A program made the translations under genes and the position numbers. From an uncultured Dorea sp. (lineage in GTDB: Bacteria; Bacillota_A; Clostridia; Lachnospirales; Lachnospiraceae), in NCBI GenBank assembly GCA_910578865.1, contig CAJTRM010000005.1, positions 62,001-126,000 of the forward strand: a stretch of DNA of 64,000 nt. The letters are read 5' to 3'. The first letter of the stretch is position 1. Each line of letters starts with the position of its first letter. This document shows positions 25,351 through 33,869 of this stretch, piece after piece. The notes below the pieces were generated by a model. It saw only the letters and a list, made by a program, of their open reading frames with translations. It had not been told where the DNA came from and made no database searches.

Positions 25351-26778
25351 ATGGATTATTCAACAAAACTCGTATATCAGTCCAACTACTGGTATAATGA
25401 CGGGTTGAAGAAGGCAAATATCAGAGACTTGTCCGGCGCCATTGTATCTCTGAGGCGCAGCTTACAATACAATAGAGAAAATATTGCGACAAGGAATCTG
25501 CTTGGACTGGTATATTACGGACGCGGAGATGTGGTGGAGGCGCTGGTGGAGTGGATCCTCAGTAAGAATTTTCAGTCTCAGGACAATATCGCCAATTATT
25601 ATATCAGCAAGGTACAGGAGGTACCCGGTGAGCTTGAGAAGATCAACCAGGCGGTGAAAAGGTACAATCAAAGCCTTGAATATGCACGTCAAAAAGGAGA
25701 GGACCTGGCAATTATCCAGCTGAAAAAAGCTGTGGGCGCCCACCCACGTTACGTAAAGGCATTTCAGCTGCTGGCGCTTTTGTATCTTAAGACAGAGCAG
25801 TACGCCAATGCAAGGAAGGCTTTGCGGATGGCGCACCGGCTGGATACTACCGATGATTTTACGCTCAGGTATATGCACGAACTGAACGAAATACGCAAGA
25901 CAAGAGTCGTAAATTTAAAGGAGAATGAAAAGCAGGATCAGCAGACGGTCACATATAATATTGGAAATGAAACAATTATTCAGCCTGTTTCCAGTAACTT
26001 TAAAGAAAATACAGGCCTTCATACGGTCGTAAATATTCTGATCGGTGTGACGGTAGGTGTGGCAGTTATGTGGTTTCTCGTTATGCCGGCGGTGTCTTCC
26101 CTCAGGCAGAAAGATCTGAATAAACAGACAGTTCAGTTCAGTGATAAGATAGCCACACAGGATGCACAGATCAGCGTACTGAAAAAGGAGCTGGATGAGT
26201 ATCGCTCTACAAGTGAGGAGAGTGAGAACGCTAAGGCCACAGCCGAGTCTACAAGGGACAGTTATGAGATTGTCATAAACATTGCACGGCACTTTTCGGC
26301 GGGAGATATGAGCAATGCGGCTATGCTGGAAGAACTTCTGAAAGTGAATCCGGATTCCCTTGGCACCGAAGGGAAGGATAAATACGATGAAGTTACTGGT
26401 TCGCTGTTTCCGACCATGTGCCAGAAGTTACTGAAAGATGCCAGGGAAAGCTTTGACGTAGCCAATTACCCGGTTTCTCTTGAAAATCTGGAAAAGGTCA
26501 TGAAAATGGATGAGGGCTACAATGACGGAGCGGCAATGCTTCTTCTGGCACAGACCTATGAAAAGAGCGGTGAGCAGGATAAAGCAAATCTCCTGTATCA
26601 GAAGCTTATAGAGGATTATGGGGAAACGGATGCCGGGAAAGAGGCTCAGGAGGCCCTGGACGGGCAGCAGACGGCGCCGGATACTTCGGGGAACCCTGAC
26701 GGGACATCAGGTACAGCACAGGATGCCGATGATGCGGCGGCCGGAGAAGGGCAGCCGGAGGATAACGAAGAAGAGTAG
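25351..26778 (+). CDS. Membrane-anchored TPR protein
   Basis: A 475-residue protein. The cytosolic N-terminal half (1-185) holds tetratricopeptide-type helical repeats, for example AFQLLALLYLKTEQYANARKAL. One membrane segment follows (about 230-250, VVNILIGVTVGVAVMWFLVM). Outside lies a coiled coil (about 260-310), then further TPR-like repeats and a low-complexity acidic tail rich in D, G, E and Q (about 445-475). It probably scaffolds proteins at the membrane. AGGGGA precedes the ATG. A terminator follows, so this ends the folC transcript. Confidence 0.8.
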   Translation: MDYSTKLVYQSNYWYNDGLKKANIRDLSGAIVSLRRSLQYNRENIATRNLLGLVYYGRGDVVEALVEWILSKNFQSQDNIANYYISKVQEVPGELEKINQAVKRYNQSLEYARQKGEDLAIIQLKKAVGAHPRYVKAFQLLALLYLKTEQYANARKALRMAHRLDTTDDFTLRYMHELNEIRKTRVVNLKENEKQDQQTVTYNIGNETIIQPVSSNFKENTGLHTVVNILIGVTVGVAVMWFLVMPAVSSLRQKDLNKQTVQFSDKIATQDAQISVLKKELDEYRSTSEESENAKATAESTRDSYEIVINIARHFSAGDMSNAAMLEELLKVNPDSLGTEGKDKYDEVTGSLFPTMCQKLLKDARESFDVANYPVSLENLEKVMKMDEGYNDGAAMLLLAQTYEKSGEQDKANLLYQKLIEDYGETDAGKEAQEALDGQQTAPDTSGNPDGTSGTAQDADDAAAGEGQPEDNEEE

Positions 26779-26811
26779 GATACAGAAGAGATCAATACAG
26801 AGAGTTACGAA

Positions 26812-26851
26812 AGAAAAGGATATGCAGTCAGTGCTGCATATCCTTTTCTGC
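26812..26851 (+). terminator. Terminator before the spoIIA operon
   Basis: GAAAAGGATATGCAG and CTGCATATCCTTTTC are fully complementary 15-base arms around a six-base loop. TTTTC lies within the right arm and only a short T tract follows. Confidence 0.75.
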
Positions 26852-26852
26852 C

Positions 26853-26870
26853 GTAAAAGGCGCCTTTTAC
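26853..26870. repeat. 18-base perfect palindrome upstream of spoIIAA
   Basis: GTAAAAGGCGCCTTTTAC is a perfect 18-base palindrome, two bases after the terminator and about 30 bases before spoIIAA. It could be an operator. No sigma-H promoter of the usual form is apparent nearby, so how the spoIIA operon is switched on cannot be read here. Confidence 0.5.
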
Positions 26871-26902
26871 ATAGAACAGCTTTTGCAGAAAGGGGACATT
26901 AT

Positions 26903-27214
26903 ATGAGGTATCAGGTACAGGAAAACTGCCTGACGATTTTTCTTCCGAATGAGCTGGATCATCATAATGCGGAAGATATCCGCAGGGAGTCGGATCATTT
27001 GATCGAAAAAAACCATATACGGTATGTGATCTTTGACTTTGAAGAGACTAATTTTATGGACAGCTCGGGGATCGGGGTCATTATGGGGAGGTATAAAAGA
27101 TTATATATGCTGGGAGGAGAGGTGTGTGCAGTCCACACCAGTGAAAGGATGAGAAAGATATTAACCATGTCGGGAGTGACAAAAATCATGCAGATATATG
27201 AGGAGGATCAGTAA
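26903..27214 (+). CDS. spoIIAA: Anti-sigma F factor antagonist SpoIIAA
   Basis: A 103-residue STAS-domain protein. The phosphorylatable serine lies in MDSSGIGVIMGRYK, the conserved SpoIIAA site. When dephosphorylated it frees sigma F from SpoIIAB in the forespore. The longer frame from 26618 overlaps the preceding gene and terminator. AAAGGGGA precedes the ATG at 26903. spoIIAB starts one base after the stop. Confidence 0.95.
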   Translation: MRYQVQENCLTIFLPNELDHHNAEDIRRESDHLIEKNHIRYVIFDFEETNFMDSSGIGVIMGRYKRLYMLGGEVCAVHTSERMRKILTMSGVTKIMQIYEEDQ

Positions 27215-27670
27215 ATGGAAAATACCAATGAAATGCAGCTTATTTTTGACAGCCGTTCATCAAACGAATCATTTGCCAGAGTGACAGTGGCAGCCTTTAT
27301 GACATCTTTAAATCCTACGGTAGAGGAGGTGTCGGATGTAAAGACAGCGGTATCAGAGGCGGTTACCAATGCCGTTATCCACGGGTATGAAAGTGAAGTA
27401 CATAATATCTGCATCCGATGCCGGACGGAAGGAAAAACACTGTACCTTGAGGTTGAGGATGAAGGGAAGGGGATTGAAGATGTGGAACAGGCAATGGAAC
27501 CGCTGTTTACTACGAAACCGGAACAGGATCGTTCAGGGATGGGATTTTCTTTCATGGAGGCATTTATGGATCATCTGGAAGTAATTTCAGCGCCCGGGAA
27601 GGGGACTGTTGTAAAGATGGAAAAGATCATTGGAAAAGGACGTAAACTATGGACCGTACAATCGCTTTGA
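27215..27670 (+). CDS. spoIIAB: Anti-sigma F factor SpoIIAB (serine kinase)
   Basis: A 151-residue GHKL-type kinase that holds sigma F inactive and phosphorylates SpoIIAA. ATP-binding motifs are EAVTNAVIHGY (N box), DEGKGIED (G1) and GMGFSFME (G2). The gene overlaps sigF by 22 bases, as expected for coupled expression of a sigma factor with its inhibitor. Confidence 0.95.
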   Translation: MENTNEMQLIFDSRSSNESFARVTVAAFMTSLNPTVEEVSDVKTAVSEAVTNAVIHGYESEVHNICIRCRTEGKTLYLEVEDEGKGIEDVEQAMEPLFTTKPEQDRSGMGFSFMEAFMDHLEVISAPGKGTVVKMEKIIGKGRKLWTVQSL

Positions 27671-28362
27671 TTCAGAAATCTCACGAAGGGGATGAAAAAG
27701 CGAGGGCACAATTAGTAGAAGAAAACACAGGCCTTGTATGGTGCGTTGTCAAACGGTTTTATAACCGCGGCGTGGAGGCAGAGGACTTGTTTCAGATCGG
27801 AAATATCGGGCTTTTGAAGGCGATCGATAAGTTTGATATGAGTTATGAGGTAAAGTTTTCTACGTATGCCGTACCCATGATTTCCGGAGAGATCAAACGG
27901 TTTCTGCGGGATGACGGTATGATTAAGGTCAGCAGGTCTTTGAAAGAACTGGCATACAAGGCGTATCTGTGTCAGGAGGAGTTACAGGAAAAATATGGGA
28001 GAGAACCTGCGGTCTCCGAGATTGCAGACTGTCTTAAGGTTGAGCCGGAGGAGGTCACGGCAGCCCTGGATGCAAGTACGGATGTAGAATCGCTGTACAA
28101 GCCTATTTATCAAAAGGACGGGCAGGAGATCCGTCTGATGGACAAGCTGCCTGAAAACGGAGCGGCGGAGGACCAGGTTCTGAACCATATGCTGTTAAAA
28201 GAACTTCTGACTTCCCTCGATAAGGAGGAAAGGCAGCTGATCTATCTGAGATATTTTGCAGATCGTACACAGTCGCAGGTGGGTCAGGAACTTGGGATCT
28301 CCCAGGTTCAGGTCTCGCGGCTTGAAAAAAAGATTTTGAAAAATATGAGAGAACGAATATAG
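27649..28362 (+). CDS. sigF: Forespore sigma factor F
   Basis: A 237-residue sigma-70 family factor. Region 2 reads EAEDLFQIGNIGLLKAIDKFD with the -10-recognition part FSTYAVPMISGEIKRFLRD. Region 4 reads SQVGQELGISQVQVSRLEKKIL, a helix-turn-helix. The length and order match sigma F. It is the last gene of the tricistron. A forespore-type promoter begins 12 bases after its stop and drives the spoVA genes. Confidence 0.95.
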   Translation: MDRTIALIQKSHEGDEKARAQLVEENTGLVWCVVKRFYNRGVEAEDLFQIGNIGLLKAIDKFDMSYEVKFSTYAVPMISGEIKRFLRDDGMIKVSRSLKELAYKAYLCQEELQEKYGREPAVSEIADCLKVEPEEVTAALDASTDVESLYKPIYQKDGQEIRLMDKLPENGAAEDQVLNHMLLKELLTSLDKEERQLIYLRYFADRTQSQVGQELGISQVQVSRLEKKILKNMRERI

Positions 28363-28374
28363 CAGGCATACCCG

Positions 28375-28404
28375 TGTATATTTTCCATAAAAACATCCAT
28401 ACTA
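28375..28404 (+). promoter_or_regulatory. Forespore (sigma-G/F) promoter of the spoVA operon
   Basis: TGTATA, 17 bases, CATACTA. This fits the known forespore consensus (TGnATA and CATnnTA) very closely, and a sigma-A -10 is not present. Transcription would start near 28410, just before the small membrane protein gene. It matches the established sigma-G control of spoVA in Bacillus. Confidence 0.75.
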
Positions 28405-28433
28405 ATCAAAAAGTAATGGAGGATGGTGTCAAT

Positions 28434-28619
28434 ATGGAAGAAGCAAGAAGAAGACTCAGGGTATGCCTGATCTGCGTGGTGGCCATAGCAGTGATCGTCG
28501 GATTTATCTATTATTTTAATGAAGTAAGGGACGGCGGGGACGTCAGTGAAGGGACTCTGGTAATGGCACAGTCGGAAGGAGAGGCGCCGTGGCAGGAAGC
28601 AGTGAAACCGTATATATAA
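28434..28619 (+). CDS. Small single-pass membrane protein at the head of the spoVA operon
   Basis: A 61-residue protein with a basic start (MEEARRRLR), one membrane segment (VCLICVVAIAVIVGFIYYF) and an acidic, glycine-rich tail. I do not recognise it. The start could be the ATG at 28434, with GGAGG 11 bases upstream, or the in-frame ATG at 28416. It overlaps spoVAA by 31 bases and is the first gene after the forespore promoter. It therefore probably acts in the forespore inner membrane, perhaps with the SpoVA channel. Confidence 0.65.
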   Translation: MEEARRRLRVCLICVVAIAVIVGFIYYFNEVRDGGDVSEGTLVMAQSEGEAPWQEAVKPYI

Positions 28620-29233
28620 AAGCGGATAAAAATGTGGAAGTAACCAAAGCAGACGTAACGCTTGGAGATGTCCTTAAGATTGAATGTGCCAATCCTTCTG
28701 TCACGGCAAAGCTAAAGACGGTGAAACTGTTAAAGTTTCACCATACGGACCGCAAGCATCAGAACAGGACAGCGGTTTCCATCCTGAAGGTGATTGAGTG
28801 TATCCATAAGGATTATCCGAATATTGATATTCAGAATATGGGGGAACAAGATTTCATTGTGACCTATGAGGAACAGCAGACGGCAGGAGGTCTGGTGCAT
28901 TTTGTAAAAGTGGTCGGGGTGATCCTGACCAGTTTTATCGGGGCCGCCTTTTCTATTATGACCTTTAATAATGACGTAGATACCACGAAATTGTTTTCGC
29001 AGATCTATGAACAGGTCACCGGAACGGCGTCCGGCGGTTTTACAATACTGGAACTGACTTACAGTATCGGCCTGATCATAGGTATACTGGTATTTTTCAA
29101 TCATTTCGGAAAGAAAAAATTTACAGTGGATCCTACCCCTATGGAAGTAGAAATGCGTCTGTATGAGAATGACATACAGACAACGCTGATCGAAGATTAC
29201 TCCCGAAAGGAGAAAGAACTGGATGTGGATTAA
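28589..29233 (+). CDS. spoVAA: Stage V sporulation protein AA
   Basis: A 214-residue protein with an N-terminal soluble part and two membrane segments in its second half (VVGVILTSFIGAAFSIM and YSIGLIIGILVFF). The N-terminal 'VYIKADKNVEVTKADVTLGDVLKIEC' is typical of SpoVAA. It is part of the system that moves dipicolinic acid into the spore. The start is GTG at 28589, preceded by GGAAGGAG, and overlaps the small gene before it. spoVAB overlaps its end by 11 bases. Confidence 0.88.
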   Translation: MAGSSETVYIKADKNVEVTKADVTLGDVLKIECANPSVTAKLKTVKLLKFHHTDRKHQNRTAVSILKVIECIHKDYPNIDIQNMGEQDFIVTYEEQQTAGGLVHFVKVVGVILTSFIGAAFSIMTFNNDVDTTKLFSQIYEQVTGTASGGFTILELTYSIGLIIGILVFFNHFGKKKFTVDPTPMEVEMRLYENDIQTTLIEDYSRKEKELDVD

Positions 29234-29639
29234 ACAGATCATTCTTACGGCGATAGGCCTCAGTGCAGGATTTACGGTTGCTGCGGGCCTGTTCTCTTTT
29301 ATCATAAGTCTCGGGGTTATTTCAGATTTTGCGGACCGGACGCATACGGGGGAACATGTGCTGCTCTACGAGGACAGTGTAGCGCTGGGAGGGATTTTGG
29401 GAAATATTTTCTTTATCTATCAGGTGTCTGTTCCTCACGGTACATGGATCCTGCCGGTCTTTGGGATTTTTGCAGGGATTTTTGCAGGGTGCTGGGCAAT
29501 GGCGCTGGCAGAGATCTTGAATGTATTTCCTATTTTTATACGAAGGATCAAGCTGATCAAATGCATCCCGTATATTATATTAGGGCTGGCGTTTGGGAGG
29601 GGGCTCGGAGCGCTGCTGTTCTTCTATAATCGATGGTAA
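29223..29639 (+). CDS. spoVAB: Stage V sporulation protein AB
   Basis: A 138-residue, highly hydrophobic protein with about four membrane segments. It follows spoVAA with an 11-base overlap and has the 'LYEDSVALGGILGNIF' stretch seen in SpoVAB. Its role in dipicolinate transport is not defined. SpoVAA and SpoVAB are present in only some spore-formers, so their presence with spoVAC-E here is informative. Confidence 0.88.
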   Translation: MWIKQIILTAIGLSAGFTVAAGLFSFIISLGVISDFADRTHTGEHVLLYEDSVALGGILGNIFFIYQVSVPHGTWILPVFGIFAGIFAGCWAMALAEILNVFPIFIRRIKLIKCIPYIILGLAFGRGLGALLFFYNRW

Positions 29640-29715
29640 TGATTCAGAATATAAAATATGCAGGCATGTAAGCTTAGGAAAGACGGTGCCTGAAATGCGA
29701 AACGGAGGGAATATT

Positions 29716-30174
29716 GTGGACGAAAAAAAACAGCAGGAGGCATATGAAAATTATGTCAAACAAAAAACTCCTGTACACAACCTGCCTTTGAATATGGCAA
29801 AAGCATTTCTGACAGGCGGGGTAATTTGTGTCATTGGTGAAGGAATCTTAAACTGGTGCGAAAAATCAGGAATAGATAAGGATATCAGCGGAGGCTGGGT
29901 TTCTTTGATGCTGATCCTTCTCAGTGTAATACTGACAGGGTTCAATATATATCCGGGAATTGCGAAATGGGGAGGAGCCGGTGCGCTTGTGCCGATCACC
30001 GGATTCGCGAATTCTGTGGCAGCACCGGCAATCGAATATCAAAAGGAAGGTCAGGTCATGGGGATTGGATGTAAGATCTTTACGATCGCCGGTCCTGTGA
30101 TTTTGTATGGAATATTTACAAGCTGGGTTCTTGGACTTGTCTATTGGGTTCTGAAGGTCAGCCATGTACTTTGA
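29716..30174 (+). CDS. spoVAC: Stage V sporulation protein AC
   Basis: A 152-residue protein with several membrane segments and the conserved N-terminal YENYVKQKTPVHNLPLNM. SpoVAC is known as a mechanosensitive channel component for dipicolinate release and uptake. The GTG at 29716 follows GGAGGG by six bases and is preferred. The ATG at 29695 would add seven residues, and the longer frame from 29593 overlaps spoVAB. Confidence 0.92.
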   Translation: MDEKKQQEAYENYVKQKTPVHNLPLNMAKAFLTGGVICVIGEGILNWCEKSGIDKDISGGWVSLMLILLSVILTGFNIYPGIAKWGGAGALVPITGFANSVAAPAIEYQKEGQVMGIGCKIFTIAGPVILYGIFTSWVLGLVYWVLKVSHVL

Positions 30175-30198
30175 TTACAAGAAAGGCAGGGGAACAAG

Positions 30199-31203
30199 AT
30201 GATAAAAGGAGTACAGAGCATTGTGTTCGACGAGTCTCCGTACATTGTCAGCAGTGCATCAGTAGTGGGGAAAAAAGAGGGGGAGGGACCTCTCGGGAGT
30301 AAATTCGACGTGATAGAAGAGGAGAACCTCTTTGGTGAGGATACATGGGAGGCGGCGGAGAGCAGTATGCAGAAGCAGGCCTGCATCCTTGCACTTGGGA
30401 AGGCCCATTTAAGGTCAGAAGATATCCGGTACTTATACGGCGGGGATCTGCTGCGGCAGGGAGTTGCCACATCCATGGGTGTAGAAAAACTCCACATTCC
30501 TATGTTTGGGCTCTATGGGGCATGCTCTACGTCAGGAGAGGCGCTTGCTCTCGCATCTATGGGTGTGGCGGCAGGATACGGAGACTATATGCTTGCCGTG
30601 ACTTCAAGTCATTTCGGAAGTGCGGAAAAAGAATTTCGTTTTCCGCTCAGCTATGCGAATCAGCGGCCGTTGTCCGCTCACTGGACAGTGACGGGAAGCG
30701 GAGCGTTTGTTGTAGGGAAAAAACGGAGCCATGTGAGGATTACCGGAGTGACGGTAGGTAAGATCATAGACTATGGATTGAAGGATTCTCAGAATATGGG
30801 GGCTTGTATGGCTCCGGCAGCCTGTGATACCATTGCACAGAATCTCAAAGATTTTGACAGGACGCCGGAGGATTACAGCAGGATTGTTACGGGAGATCTG
30901 GGATATGTAGGACAGAGCATCCTGTTTGACCTGATGCGGGGGCAGCATATTGATATTAAGCAAAATCACATGGATTGCGGAATGGTCATTTTTGATCAGA
31001 ATACACAGGATACACATGCCGGAGGAAGCGGATGCGGCTGTGCCGCAGCTACACTTTCTGCATATATACTCCCTAAGATTGAAAAGGGAGAGTGGAAACG
31101 TGTTTTGTTTGTACCGACAGGGGCCTTGATGTCGACGGTCAGCTATAACGAAGGGGAGAGTGTACCGGGAATTGCTCACGGAATCGTTCTGGAGCATTGC
31201 TGA
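30199..31203 (+). CDS. spoVAD: Stage V sporulation protein AD
   Basis: A 334-residue soluble protein with a thiolase-like fold that binds dipicolinic acid. It shows the family start GVQSIVFDESPYIVSSASVVG and a cysteine in YGACSTSGEA at the thiolase nucleophile position. GGATYG-like and HAGGSGCGCAAA segments complete it. AGGGG lies upstream of the ATG. It sits between spoVAC and spoVAE as expected. Confidence 0.95.
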   Translation: MIKGVQSIVFDESPYIVSSASVVGKKEGEGPLGSKFDVIEEENLFGEDTWEAAESSMQKQACILALGKAHLRSEDIRYLYGGDLLRQGVATSMGVEKLHIPMFGLYGACSTSGEALALASMGVAAGYGDYMLAVTSSHFGSAEKEFRFPLSYANQRPLSAHWTVTGSGAFVVGKKRSHVRITGVTVGKIIDYGLKDSQNMGACMAPAACDTIAQNLKDFDRTPEDYSRIVTGDLGYVGQSILFDLMRGQHIDIKQNHMDCGMVIFDQNTQDTHAGGSGCGCAAATLSAYILPKIEKGEWKRVLFVPTGALMSTVSYNEGESVPGIAHGIVLEHC

Positions 31204-31233
31204 TCTCTTCTCAGTTCAAAAAGGAGAAAAATC

Positions 31234-31590
31234 ATGGAATATATCAATGCATTCTGGGTAGGCGGCGTTATATGTGCATTGGCCCAGATACTTTTAGACA
31301 GGACAAAATTAATGCCGGGACGGATCATGGTCCTTCTTGTGTGTACAGGCGCAGTGCTCGGGGCCTGTCAGATCTATCAGCCTATACAGGATTTTGCCGG
31401 AGCCGGAGCCAGCGTGCCTCTTGCCGGTTTTGGAAACCTTCTGTGGAAGGGTGTGAAAGAGGCGGTAGACCAGGAAGGATTCATCGGGATTTTTATGGGA
31501 GGCTTTAAGGCCAGCGCGGTAGGAATATCCGCGGCCCTTATTTTCGGATATCTTGCATCCCTGATCTTTGACCCGAAAATGAAGAAATAG
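31234..31590 (+). CDS. spoVAE: Stage V sporulation protein AE
   Basis: A 118-residue hydrophobic protein with about three membrane segments, beginning MEYINAFWVGGVICALAQILLD. The segment GAGASVPLAGFGNLLWKG repeats a theme in SpoVAC (GAGALVPITGFANS), showing common descent. AAAGGAG precedes the ATG. It is the last gene of the spoVA operon and its stop is followed by an AT-rich spacer without a clear terminator. Confidence 0.93.
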   Translation: MEYINAFWVGGVICALAQILLDRTKLMPGRIMVLLVCTGAVLGACQIYQPIQDFAGAGASVPLAGFGNLLWKGVKEAVDQEGFIGIFMGGFKASAVGISAALIFGYLASLIFDPKMKK

Positions 31591-31631
31591 CATTAATAGA
31601 GTAATTTGATCGTTAATTGTAAAAAAATTTG

Positions 31632-31660
31632 TTGTTTTCTTTTGAGACAGATGTTATTGT
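31632..31660 (+). promoter_or_regulatory. Possible sigma-A promoter of the Na/Pi cotransporter gene
   Basis: TTGTTT, 17 bases, TATTGT. The -10 is a moderate match. It lies about 50 bases before the ATG at 31709 in an AT-rich spacer. Confidence 0.4.
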
Positions 31661-31708
31661 AAAAAAGACGATGTAATTTACATGAAGGAGTTTTATGGGA
31701 GGAAAACA

Positions 31709-33346
31709 ATGAGTTATGTGGATATACTGATTCCTTTTGCCGGCGGGCTGGGGATGTTTATTTACGGTATGCAGATTATGGCACAGGGGCTGGAGAATGC
31801 AGCAGGGAATAAAATGAAGTCTCTGCTGGAGGTTCTTACCAAGAATAAACTGATGGGTGTTCTGCTGGGGGCAGTCATTACTGCCGTGATCCAGAGCTCG
31901 TCTGCGACTACCGTTATGGTGGTGGGGTTTGTTAATGCAGGAATTATGAATCTGACCCAGGCCATGGGTGTTATTATGGGAGCCAATGTAGGTACGACCG
32001 TAACCGGGTGGCTGGTATCTGCCACAGAGTGGGCAGAGTTCTTAAGGCCGGATAAGCTGGCTCCGATTGCAGTGATTATCGGTGTGATTATTATGTTGAC
32101 CGGGAAGAGGCGTTCATCGAAAGAAATCGCAAGTATTATCGTTGGGTTCGGTCTTTTGTTTATCGGCATTTCTACGATGTCAGATGCAGTATCCCCGCTG
32201 AAAGAGTCGGAAGGCTTTGTCAATCTTTTTGCTACGCTGGGACAGAGCCCGCTGCTGGGAATCCTTGCAGGAGCGCTGGTTACAGCGATCATCCAGAGTT
32301 CGTCTGCATCTGTCGGTATCCTTCAGAGCCTTGCAGCCGCAGGGCTGGTGCCGTTCAGTGCCGCTATCTATATTATTATGGGTCAGAATATCGGAACCTG
32401 TGTGACTGCGATCTTATCCAGTCTCGGAGCAAAGAAGAATGCGAAGACCGCAGCGCTTATGCACCTGCTGTTTAATGTAATAGGAACAGTGATATTCAGT
32501 GTCTTTGCGATTGTGTATTTTGAATTTATGAATCCGCAGGCAGGTACAGGAGTTATTACCCAGACACAGATCAGTGCGGTGCATACGTTCTTTAATATTG
32601 CCACGACGGTTCTTTTGTTCCCGGTGTCAAACTGGATTATCAGACTTTCCAAGAAGATCGGACACGTAAAGGAGAAGGAACAGGACAGAAGCAAGGTTCT
32701 TTTGGACGAGCGTATGCTTCAGACACCGGGTATCGCCCTTCAGTCTGTTATCAATGAAACCGTCCGTATGGGTGAGATCGTACAGGAATCACTGAATATA
32801 GCAAAAAGCGTGTTGTATACGAAAAAACAGGAGGATATTGATCTTCTGCGGGAGGATGAGAATATTGTAGACAGGCTTTGTGCAGGGATTACGGAATATA
32901 CGATCAAGCTTGGATCTCTGCAGATCAGCGAGAAAGAACATCAGACGGCGGCCCGTCTTCTTCAGATCCTTTCGGATATCGAGCGTGTAAGTGACTATTG
33001 TGAAAATATTTCCGAGTTCGCAGAGACACTGCTTGAAAAGAAGGCATCTTTTTCCGAGGTTGCAGCCGAACATCTCGATGAGATGATCAAGGAGACGGTT
33101 GAGTGCTACCAGTATGCGCTGGAAGCGTTCAAGGAACAGAGCCAGGATAAGGCACTGAAAGTAATTGAAAAAGAGACGATGGTAGATAATTATGAGATCA
33201 GTCTCAGGAGTCTCCATATGAAACGTCTGGCCAATAACCAGTGCAGTACGGAGGCAGGAGTTGTATTTTTGGATGCGCTGGTATGTATCGAGCGTATCTC
33301 CGACCATGCAAGAAATATCGCAGAAGAGGTTCTGGCAGGATCATAG
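31709..33346 (+). CDS. Na/Pi cotransporter family protein with PhoU-like domain
   Basis: A 545-residue membrane protein of the NptA/YjbB group. Two inverted transporter repeats carry the signatures QSSSATTVMVVGFVNAG and QSSSASVGILQSL. About nine membrane segments end near residue 320. The rest is a helical PhoU-like domain (about 335-545). It probably moves phosphate with sodium and is regulated by its own PhoU domain. GGGAGG precedes the ATG at 31709; a longer frame from 31682 is less likely. Confidence 0.9.
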   Translation: MSYVDILIPFAGGLGMFIYGMQIMAQGLENAAGNKMKSLLEVLTKNKLMGVLLGAVITAVIQSSSATTVMVVGFVNAGIMNLTQAMGVIMGANVGTTVTGWLVSATEWAEFLRPDKLAPIAVIIGVIIMLTGKRRSSKEIASIIVGFGLLFIGISTMSDAVSPLKESEGFVNLFATLGQSPLLGILAGALVTAIIQSSSASVGILQSLAAAGLVPFSAAIYIIMGQNIGTCVTAILSSLGAKKNAKTAALMHLLFNVIGTVIFSVFAIVYFEFMNPQAGTGVITQTQISAVHTFFNIATTVLLFPVSNWIIRLSKKIGHVKEKEQDRSKVLLDERMLQTPGIALQSVINETVRMGEIVQESLNIAKSVLYTKKQEDIDLLREDENIVDRLCAGITEYTIKLGSLQISEKEHQTAARLLQILSDIERVSDYCENISEFAETLLEKKASFSEVAAEHLDEMIKETVECYQYALEAFKEQSQDKALKVIEKETMVDNYEISLRSLHMKRLANNQCSTEAGVVFLDALVCIERISDHARNIAEEVLAGS

Positions 33347-33370
33347 AACCGTGGAAAAATATAGTAAAAC

Positions 33371-33412
33371 ATGGGGCTGTGATGAGGAATGCCGCCAAAA
33401 TCACAGCCCCAT
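33371..33412. terminator. Hairpin 1 after the Na/Pi cotransporter gene
   Basis: ATGGGGCTGTGAT and ATCACAGCCCCAT are exact 13-base complements around a 16-base loop. It is the first of two adjacent hairpins between convergent genes. Confidence 0.7.
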
Positions 33413-33452
33413 AACAGGGCAGTCAGGGCTGTTTGCACTGACTGCCCTGTTA
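33412..33452. terminator. Hairpin 2 between convergent genes
   Basis: TAACAGGGCAGTCA and TGACTGCCCTGTTA are exact 14-base complements around a short loop. The right arm covers the stop of the minus-strand gene, so it may serve both strands. Confidence 0.7.
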
Positions 33453-33707
33453 TACTGTGGGCCTGAAATTTTCCTCATAAAATTGGTTTAACCATTTTAT
33501 TGCCTGGTCAAGTCCGTCGGAGGAGAAGGAGAAGTCCCTCCAGGTTTTGTGTTCATCCTTTGTTGCTTCAAAGCAATAAGGCTCCGGATAGGTACATGCT
33601 TTGATTGTATCATTTTCTGATTTTAGAAGATAGCGCATTCCTCCATGGGAGCCGGTGTAGGTTTCCTTTTTTAAAAACTGGATGGACAGGCCTGGTGCTG
33701 TAAACAT
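33450..33707 (-). CDS. Small soluble protein of unknown function
   Basis: An 85-residue protein with no membrane segment. It starts MFTAPGLSIQFLKKETYTGS, holds a beta-rich front and a helical end (GLDQAIKWLNQFYEENF). I do not recognise the family. A promoter with a 17-base spacer lies upstream on the minus strand and a hairpin covers the stop, so it is a stand-alone gene. There is no neighbour that hints at function. Confidence 0.65.
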   Translation of the reverse strand: MFTAPGLSIQFLKKETYTGSHGGMRYLLKSENDTIKACTYPEPYCFEATKDEHKTWRDFSFSSDGLDQAIKWLNQFYEENFRPTV

Positions 33708-33752
33708 AATGTGTTCCTCATTCCCTTTGATTTTATTGATATCCTGATGCCA

Positions 33753-33781
33753 ATTTTAGCATAAGGATATTTTTGCCACAA
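33753..33781 (-). promoter_or_regulatory. Sigma-A promoter of the 85-residue protein gene
   Basis: On the minus strand: TTGTGG, 17 bases, TAAAAT, about 45 bases before the ATG. Confidence 0.6.
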
Positions 33782-33869
33782 CAAATCTTAAGAAAATATT
33801 TCGGTTTATTATAACAAATTTTTCACTATTTGTGCTAGTATGGTAATATCGTGACGGGTGGTGAAAAAT

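Noticed and set aside
26780..26902. Sigma-H promoter of the spoIIA operon (AAAGGATAT match)
   Set aside because: The -35-like box lies inside the upstream terminator stem and no GAAT-type -10 follows at 11-12 bases.
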